NCBI GenBank assembly: GCA_023443865.1
Contig: JAEZST010000018.1
Location: 186,001 to 250,000, forward strand
Length of the DNA stretch: 64,000 nucleotides
From: Spirochaetota bacterium
GTDB lineage: Bacteria; Spirochaetota; Spirochaetia; Treponematales; Treponemataceae
Reading direction: 5' to 3'
The notes under the pieces were generated by a model. The model was not told the DNA's origin, made no database searches, and saw nothing but the letters and a program-made list of their open reading frames with translations. A program made the translations under genes and the position numbers. This document shows, piece after piece, positions 59,082 to 64,000 of this stretch. Every line of letters starts with the position of its first letter. The first letter of the stretch is position 1.

Positions 59082-59111
59082 AGAATAGCGGAAAAGGGGG
59101 GTAAGTTTCAA
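59082..59111 (-). promoter_or_regulatory. Leaderless-type promoter of the YbiT-like gene
   Basis: Minus strand: TTGAAA (59106-59111), 18-nt spacer, TATTCT (59082-59087), then TCGATAT and ATG 59074 (7 nt). No Shine-Dalgarno. The nearest operator-like palindrome starts 35 bp beyond the -35 box. Confidence 0.7.
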
Positions 59112-59145
59112 CCGATGAGCCGGTCGTGAATCGGGTTGACTGGGG

Positions 59146-59280
59146 TTACCGACCGGTAGGTAAATAACGTGAAGTTATCAACATATTTACCGACCGGTAG
59201 GTAAATAGTGATACCTGAATCTACCGACCGGTAGGTAGATAACGTGAAGACGTCAACATATTTACCGACCGGTAGGTAAA
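59146..59280. promoter_or_regulatory. Array of four operator-like palindromes
   Basis: Four near-identical palindromes with core ACCGACCGGTAGGT: 59146-59163, 59186-59205, 59220-59239 and 59261-59280. Arms extend as TTTACC/GGTAAA (TCTACC/GGTAGA in the third). The two halves differ at one symmetric position. Centre spacings are 41, 34 and 41 bp. The form is typical of TetR-family operators. A TTGACT at 59136 lies next to the first site. They sit between the divergent ABC-F and barrel genes; no regulator gene of this type is in the window. Confidence 0.7.
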
Positions 59281-59296
59281 TAGTGATACCTGATCA
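59147..59296. repeat. 75-bp direct duplication carrying two operators each
   Basis: Copy 1 is 59147-59221 and copy 2 is 59222-59296. They are almost identical, differing chiefly at AAATAACG/AGATAACG and GTTATCAAC/GACGTCAAC. Each carries two palindromes and ends in GTGATACCTGA. The array thus arose by duplicating a two-operator unit. Confidence 0.8.
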
Positions 59297-59478
59297 AGAC
59301 CGAGGCAGAAAATCGCGCTCGGGCGAGCTTCCTTCTCCGCAGCCGGCGGCAAGAGGGTCTTCGCAGGGGCGCGATAGGGTTGTTTGGGCCTCTATGCCCT
59401 AGTTATCGCCTATTGCCGGTCAAGTAACGCCCTTTCCGGCAAGCGGCGGAAGAATGGCCTATACTTTGGATAAGGAGG
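59297..59478 (+). other. Rest of the intergenic region and barrel-gene promoter area
   Basis: About 180 bp between the operator array and the barrel gene hold no ORF of note. TATACT (59460-59465) is a good -10, with only a weak -35 candidate. AAGGAGG at 59472-59478 would sit at the very 5' end of that transcript, 6 nt before ATG 59485. Confidence 0.45.
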
Positions 59479-59484
59479 CTGCAT

Positions 59485-60021
59485 ATGTTTAAACGAATAC
59501 TTACCGGTGTGGTTTTAGCTATGGTATTCCTCACGCCTGCCCTTGCCGAGGTGCGTTTCGATTTAGGCTTTAACGTTCCTCTGGGCCTCGGGGGAATTTC
59601 TTCCTCGGGAACAACCACGGTCGGCGAGGCTACGGATTTCTTAACGTCCCATATTATTCCTTTGCCCCACGCGGACGTGTATTTTCAGATGCCCTTCGAT
59701 ACGTTCCGATTCGGCGGCGGGGTCAGGATTTACACGTTCATTCTGGAATCCGTGTTTTGGCCGAACGTCTATATCGAGAAGGATGTATGGAAATTCACCT
59801 TCGTTGGGCAGGCCGGCGGCGGCTTGTTCGGAACGTTCGGCTTGTTCAATTCCCTGCAAACGGGAAGGGTCCTTATCCCCGACGTTTCCGTCTGGTTCCG
59901 GGCGGGTCCGTCGCTCCGGCTGGGGGGCGGCATAACGGGGCTTTACGTACCGGACTTGTTGGAAGACGGCATGCTCATGATGTATTATCTGGGACTGAAC
60001 CTGGCGCTCGTATCGCGCTGA
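59485..60021 (+). CDS. Small outer-membrane beta-barrel-like protein
   Basis: A 178-residue exported protein: signal peptide MFKRILTGVVLAMVFLTPALA, then glycine/aromatic-rich beta strands (VRFDLGFNVPLGLGGISSSG, FRFGGGVRIYTFILESVFWPNVYIEKDVWKFTFVGQAGGGLFG, LLEDGMLMMYYLGLNLALVSR). The last residue is Arg, not the aromatic end usual for BAM substrates. AAGGAGG is 6 nt before ATG. It is divergent from the ABC-F gene across the four-operator array, so its expression is likely controlled by a trans-acting regulator. Possibly a small porin-like or structural envelope protein. Confidence 0.7.
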   Translation: MFKRILTGVVLAMVFLTPALAEVRFDLGFNVPLGLGGISSSGTTTVGEATDFLTSHIIPLPHADVYFQMPFDTFRFGGGVRIYTFILESVFWPNVYIEKDVWKFTFVGQAGGGLFGTFGLFNSLQTGRVLIPDVSVWFRAGPSLRLGGGITGLYVPDLLEDGMLMMYYLGLNLALVSR

Positions 60022-60052
60022 ACGATAAGCCGTTACCGTTCGCGGACCGGCA

Positions 60053-60071
60053 GTCGCGCGATACGCGCGGC
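60053..60071 (+). terminator. Candidate terminator hairpin after the barrel gene
   Basis: GTCGCGCG-ATA-CGCGCGGC, an 8-bp stem (one G-U pair) 31 bp past the stop. The T tract is poor (CTTGACC), so the strength is doubtful. Confidence 0.35.
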
Positions 60072-60099
60072 TTGACCGGCCCGCCGTATACTCGGTAAT

Positions 60100-60147
60100 A
60101 TGGGCGTAAACGAACACGGGAGCGATTTCGGCAGAATGCAGAACTGA
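60100..60147 (+). CDS. Possible 15-codon leader peptide ahead of the ABC-F gene
   Basis: ATG 60100 opens a short ORF, MGVNEHGSDFGRMQN, ending at TGA 60147. TATACT (60087-60092) ends 7 nt before the ATG, the same geometry as the leaderless genes in this window; TTGACC-18-TAATAT is a second, slightly downstream promoter option. A hairpin (60182-60203, ACCGAAGCG/CGCGTTCGGT with one bulge) lies between it and the ABC-F gene. Short leader ORFs are known to control antibiotic-resistance ABC-F genes by ribosome stalling. It may simply be chance. Confidence 0.3.
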   Translation: MGVNEHGSDFGRMQN

Positions 60148-60283
60148 AAGACGACGGGGATTAACAGGCGAATACGGTATAACCGAAGCGGTCCGCGTTC
60201 GGTCCGGGTTTATCGCGTCCTTCCGTCGTTCTTTCGTACCGGTGCCCCGACGATGCCGAATACCTTACAGCGAAAGGCTTCCC

Positions 60284-61867
60284 GTGAACGATCAACTAAT
60301 TCTATCCCGTATATTCTTTACCCACGATTCCCTGTCCCAATCGCTTTTTTCCGGGTTATCCGTCACTTTTTCGCCGGGTTGGACCGCCCTCGCCGGCGTG
60401 AACGGCTCGGGGAAGTCCACGCTACTCTCCTTGGCCCTGGGCCGCTTGACGCCCGAGTCGGGCACGGTCACCGGGTGCGCTCGCGCGGGGAAGGCGGCAT
60501 ATCTCGGCCAGGAGATGGAAAGCCCGCCCGACTTTTTCGCCGATCCCGAGCTTACTTCGGGCCAGGAAGCCCTCGCGGCCATCGCTCGGCTGGGTATCGG
60601 CGACGATTGGCCCTGGCGATGGGAGTCGTTAAGCGGCGGAGAGCGGCGGCGGGCGCTGATTGCCGACGCCCTTCTCAAGAAGCCCGACCTCCTCGTTCTC
60701 GATGAGCCGACGAACCATATTGATTCCGCCGCCCTCGATACGCTCTCTTCAGCGCTCTCGACCTTCCGGGGGATCGGTATACTCGTCTCCCACAACGTCT
60801 CCTTCCTTGATTCCCTGTGCGAGCGCACGGTAATTCTTAAGAGAACCCCGCGGGGAACCGTCGCGCGCTCCTATTCGTGCGCTCCCTCCGCCGCGTTCGC
60901 CGCGGACCGCGCCGAGGACGAACGGCTTCGCGGCGAACGCGATTCCCTGGGAGCCGAGATCGCGCGGCTCGACTCCAGAAGGGCGGCCGCGGCGGCGGAA
61001 GTCGGCCGGGGGAAGAAGCGGCTCTCTAAGCGCGGCTTGGCCCTCAAGGACCACGACGGGAAGGGTAGGATTGACGCGGCCCGGGTCACGGGCAAGGACG
61101 CCGCTTCCGGGGCCAAGGCGGCGAGGCTTGCCGCGGAAATCGCGCGAAAGGCGGATGCCCTCGGCTCCGTCGACGCCCCGGGATCGCGAAAAACCGGCGC
61201 TTCCTTCAACGGTAGCCGTTTACGCTCCGATTTTCTCGTCCGCCTTCCCGCCGGCGACACATGCGTCGCCGGCGGCGCCGTAACCATATCGCACGGGGAG
61301 CTCACGCTGGGCTGCGACGCCCGGGTAGCCATTACCGGCGACAATGGGGCGGGCAAGACCTCCCTCCTCCTGGAACTCATTCGCCGCGTCCAGGACCGCC
61401 GCAACGCGGGAATTTCCGGCGACGGCTCAGGGCGGCTCTCCTTCATCCCGCAGGAATACGGCAGGGAGGAGCGCGAACGGGTACTCCGTCGCGTCCGCCT
61501 CCTGGGGGAACGGGAACGCGCGGAGGCGATATCCTTCGTGTATCTGCTCGGTTCCGAGCCTTCCTCGATTCTTGAGGCTGATGTCGCGAGTCCCGGCGAA
61601 ACGAAAAAACTGGCCCTCGCCCTCGCGATGCGGAACGAAACGGCCTGCCTTGTCCTAGACGAACCCACGAACCACCTCGACGCCCTCTCAGCCGGCTTGC
61701 TTGCCGACGCCCTTCGCTCGTATCGGGGCGCCCTGGTGATGGTGACCCATGACCGGGCGTTTTTAGAGCGTGTCGGGTGCGAGGAATGGCGACTTACGCG
61801 GACGGGCGTACCGGGTGAAAAAAATCGGCGTTTTCTCGTGGCGGCATCACGGGGTGATACCCTATAA
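60284..61867 (+). CDS. ABC-F ATPase, possibly of the antibiotic-resistance type
   Basis: A 527-residue two-domain ABC-F protein. NBD1: Walker A GVNGSGKST, SLSGGERRRALIADALLKKPDLLVLDEPTNHIDSAAL. NBD2: ITGDNGAGKTSLLLELI, ASPGETKKLALALAMRNETACLVLDEPTNHLDALSA and VMVTHDRAFL. The linker is Arg/Ala/Lys-rich with a basic cluster (RGKKRLSKRG, LKDHDGKGRIDAARVTGKDAASG), like Lsa/Vga/Msr-type ribosome-protection proteins, whose second signature is also SPG(E/Q). It could dislodge ribosome-targeting antibiotics, but resistance is inference. GTG 60284 is chosen because AAAGG lies 7 nt upstream. A 262-bp leader with a short ORF and hairpin precedes it. Confidence 0.85.
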   Translation: MNDQLILSRIFFTHDSLSQSLFSGLSVTFSPGWTALAGVNGSGKSTLLSLALGRLTPESGTVTGCARAGKAAYLGQEMESPPDFFADPELTSGQEALAAIARLGIGDDWPWRWESLSGGERRRALIADALLKKPDLLVLDEPTNHIDSAALDTLSSALSTFRGIGILVSHNVSFLDSLCERTVILKRTPRGTVARSYSCAPSAAFAADRAEDERLRGERDSLGAEIARLDSRRAAAAAEVGRGKKRLSKRGLALKDHDGKGRIDAARVTGKDAASGAKAARLAAEIARKADALGSVDAPGSRKTGASFNGSRLRSDFLVRLPAGDTCVAGGAVTISHGELTLGCDARVAITGDNGAGKTSLLLELIRRVQDRRNAGISGDGSGRLSFIPQEYGREERERVLRRVRLLGERERAEAISFVYLLGSEPSSILEADVASPGETKKLALALAMRNETACLVLDEPTNHLDALSAGLLADALRSYRGALVMVTHDRAFLERVGCEEWRLTRTGVPGEKNRRFLVAASRGDTL

Positions 61868-61899
61868 TGAAATGATAACGCACGTGAAAGCGGGGAAAA

Positions 61900-64000
61900 A
61901 TGACGATTGGACTGGGTATCCTAAGCGCGCTCGAATTGATTCTTCTTCTTGGACTCGCCTTTCGCGCGCTTAAGGTATCCAGGGAAAAAAAACGGTTACA
62001 GGCCGTGATCGACTCTTCCTCAATAGTATCCATAATCGCGACGGACCCCGAAGGATTGATAACCCTTTTCAACGTGGGAGCTGAGCGAATGCTCGGCTAC
62101 TCCGCGGAAGATATGGTCGGAAAACAAACTCCAGGGATATTCCATCTCGAGTCGGAGATCGCCGAACGCGGGCGGATCCTCACGGAAGAATACGGCCGCC
62201 CGATAGAGGGCTTTGACATATTTCTGGTTAAAACCCTGGAAACGGGAAATGACGAGCGGGAATGGACCTATATTAGAAAGGATGGGTCCGCGATTACCGT
62301 CGTTCTCGCCGTAACCGTGCTCAAGGATAAGAAAGGCGCGACTACCGGTATTCTGGGCGTTGCCATGGATATCACCGAGCGGAAGCGGATCGAAAAAGCC
62401 CTGTCGGTGAGCGAAAAATCCTTAAAGCAGCGAAACGAGATCTTGAACGCGCTCATGGACAACCTTTCCATCGGCGTATTCATGGTCGAGTCCCCCGGGG
62501 GGAAGCCTATCGCGGCCAACCGCGCCGCGCAGGTTCTTTTGGGACGGGACCGATTACCCGATGCCTCTGAGGAAAACCTTACGCTGCTTTACCGCGCCCA
62601 TAAACCCGGCTCGAACGATCCCTATCCCGTGGACGAAATACCGATCTTTCGGGGAATGCGCGGCGAAAGCTCCCATATCGAGGACATGATTATCGAGCGT
62701 CCAGACGGCAGAGAGTTATGGCTGGAAGTGTTCGGCTCGCCGATCCGGGACGCGGACGGTCAGGTTTGGGCATCGTTGGTTCATTTCCACGACATAACCG
62801 CCCGCAAGCGGGCCGAAGAGGAATTGATCCGGGAAAAGGCGCTCACCGAGGCCATATTCAATAGCGTTCCGGGGATGCTCTACCTCTATGACCTGGAGGG
62901 CCGCTTGGTCCGCTGGAACCGGAAACACGAACTCATGACCGGTTATACCGCGGAGGAACTTTCCCGCATGCGCCTTATGGACTGGTACAAAGGCGATAAT
63001 GAAAGCCAAAAGTCCATTGCCGAAGGTCTAAAAACGACCCTGGAAACGGGATTCGGCGAGGCTGAAGCCGATCTCCAGCGCAAGGACGGCTCCGTCATTC
63101 CCATGTATTTTACCGCTACGCCGCTCACACTCTACGGTCAAAAATACTTCGTCGGACTGGGCATCGATATATCGTCGCGTAAGAGGGGCGAGCTTCTGAT
63201 GCAGCTCCGGCTGGAGCTCTTCGATTTTTCGACGTCCCACACCTTGGAGGAATTACTGCGGGAGACCCTTGACCGGGGAAGCGAGCTTACCGGGAGCCCC
63301 ATAGCCTATTACCACTTCGTGAACGATGACCAAATGACCATAAGCCTCCAAACCTGGTCAACGCGAACGCTGCGGGAATTTTGCAAGGTTCAGGGCCTCG
63401 AAACGCATTATCCCGTGAACGCCGCCGGCGTTTGGGTAGACTGCATTCGGCAGCGTTCGCCGGTTATCCATAACGATTACGCTTCCTTGCCCCACAAGCG
63501 GGGCTTGCCGGAAGGGCACGCGCCGATCATCAGGGATTTGGCGGTACCGGTCCTGAAGAACGACCGCGTCGTGGCGATCTTTGGGGTCGGAAACAAGGCC
63601 GGGGACTATACCGAGGCCGACGTGCAAATCGTATCCTTTCTCGCGGACGTAACCTGGGAGATCGTGAACCTGAAGCGCACCGGCGAGGCCCTTCGCGCCA
63701 GCGAGGCAAAGCTTACGGCCCTGTTCGACTCCATGTCGGAAATGGTGGCGCTCCATGAACTCGTGTTCGACGAGGCGGGCGCCCCGGTGAACTATCGCAT
63801 CGAGGACTGTAACGGCGCGTATACCCGCGTCACCGGCATACCCCGGGAGCGCGCCGTTGGCGGCCTGGCCTCCGTCGTTTACGGAACGTCCGAGCCGCCG
63901 TATTTCGATATTTATTCCAAGGTAGCCCTCACCGGGGAGCCGTACCGGTACGAAACGTACTTTCCGCCCATGGATAAGCATTTCTCGGTATCCGTGGTTT
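61900..64000 (+). CDS. Multi-PAS/GAF sensor protein, 3' end outside window
   Basis: The frame runs open from ATG 61900 to the window end (700 codons). A short N-terminal membrane segment (IGLGILSALELILLLGLAF) is followed by PAS 1 (AVIDSSSIVSIIATDPEGLITLFNVGAERMLGYSAEDMVG, closing GVAMDITERKRIEKAL), PAS 2 (ILNALMDNLSIGVFMVE ... VHFHDITARKRAEEEL), PAS 3 (AIFNSVPGMLYLYDLEGRLVRWNRKHELMTGYT ... GIDISSRKRGE), a GAF domain (TLEELLRETLDRGSELTGSPIAYYHF ... DLAVPVLKNDRVVAIFGVGNKAGDYTE) and the start of PAS 4. The output domain, probably a histidine kinase or GGDEF, is not visible. GGGGAA precedes ATG and TATAAT lies at 61863-61868. Confidence 0.88.
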   Translation, partial: MTIGLGILSALELILLLGLAFRALKVSREKKRLQAVIDSSSIVSIIATDPEGLITLFNVGAERMLGYSAEDMVGKQTPGIFHLESEIAERGRILTEEYGRPIEGFDIFLVKTLETGNDEREWTYIRKDGSAITVVLAVTVLKDKKGATTGILGVAMDITERKRIEKALSVSEKSLKQRNEILNALMDNLSIGVFMVESPGGKPIAANRAAQVLLGRDRLPDASEENLTLLYRAHKPGSNDPYPVDEIPIFRGMRGESSHIEDMIIERPDGRELWLEVFGSPIRDADGQVWASLVHFHDITARKRAEEELIREKALTEAIFNSVPGMLYLYDLEGRLVRWNRKHELMTGYTAEELSRMRLMDWYKGDNESQKSIAEGLKTTLETGFGEAEADLQRKDGSVIPMYFTATPLTLYGQKYFVGLGIDISSRKRGELLMQLRLELFDFSTSHTLEELLRETLDRGSELTGSPIAYYHFVNDDQMTISLQTWSTRTLREFCKVQGLETHYPVNAAGVWVDCIRQRSPVIHNDYASLPHKRGLPEGHAPIIRDLAVPVLKNDRVVAIFGVGNKAGDYTEADVQIVSFLADVTWEIVNLKRTGEALRASEAKLTALFDSMSEMVALHELVFDEAGAPVNYRIEDCNGAYTRVTGIPRERAVGGLASVVYGTSEPPYFDIYSKVALTGEPYRYETYFPPMDKHFSVSVV

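Noticed and set aside
59146..59296. CRISPR-like reading of the repeated palindromes
   Set aside because: The spacers are not unique; the 75-bp unit is a direct duplication including the sequence between sites, there are only four sites and no cas genes.

Overview
The window is high-GC bacterial chromosome that looks like a spirochaete of the Treponema/Spirochaetales group. Supporting signs are a long PPi-dependent phosphofructokinase, an archaeal-like UMP kinase, many secreted proteins with relaxed lipoboxes, a tandem cyclic-nucleotide-binding regulator beside murB and cysS, PilZ and methyl-accepting chemotaxis genes, and no visible phage or IS elements. Gene density is high and strand use is mixed. 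I recognised no rRNA, tRNA, transposase, integrase or CRISPR array. Assignment to the phylum is inference from gene content.

Layout. 1-2.9 kb: the 3' end of an aldo/keto reductase, pyruvate kinase with a worn phosphohistidine-like tail, a 425-bp structured intergenic stretch and rpmB. 3-10 kb: a PhnP-like hydrolase, an unknown protein, and an envelope group (844-aa Ig-like lipoprotein, a barrel/transglutaminase/TPR protein, a small barrel). 10-18 kb: an odd chemotaxis receptor whose binding-protein-like domain appears permuted and cytoplasmic, then uvrB, htrA and a phosphofructokinase with a histone-H1-like tail. 18-23.5 kb: cardiolipin synthase, purine permease, MFS transporter, acyltransferase. 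23.6-29 kb: an ECF-S-like protein/histidine kinase/response regulator operon, radC, an orphan PTS EIIC and a glucosaminidase. 29-38.8 kb: pyrH, a transglutaminase-fold protein lacking its catalytic Cys, an anti-sigma/ECF-sigma pair, cysS, murB, a FecR protein, a double cNMP-binding regulator, an exported protein and a DUF192 lipoprotein. 38.8-46.6 kb: TPR and PilZ proteins, rpsU, a ferredoxin-fused aldo/keto reductase, a clostripain-like lipoprotein and an M23 peptidase. 46.6-51 kb: recJ, deoA, recO. 51-57 kb: MATE transporter, membrane and secreted unknowns, and a ProC-GNAT fusion. 57.4-64 kb: a YbiT-like ABC-F with a damaged second Walker A, a duplicated array of four operator-like palindromes, a barrel protein, a second ABC-F preceded by a short leader ORF, and a multi-PAS sensor cut by the window end.

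Two genome-level patterns stand out. First, many transcription-unit starts have a good -35/-10 pair whose -10 box ends only 6-10 nt before the start codon, which predicts leaderless mRNAs; this also decides several start codons. Second, several proteins carry broken catalytic or binding motifs inside otherwise intact domains (pyruvate kinase tail, TIG transglutaminase, ABC-F NBD2), suggesting moonlighting or regulatory reuse. All functional calls come from reading motifs and translations by eye; no database search was run.
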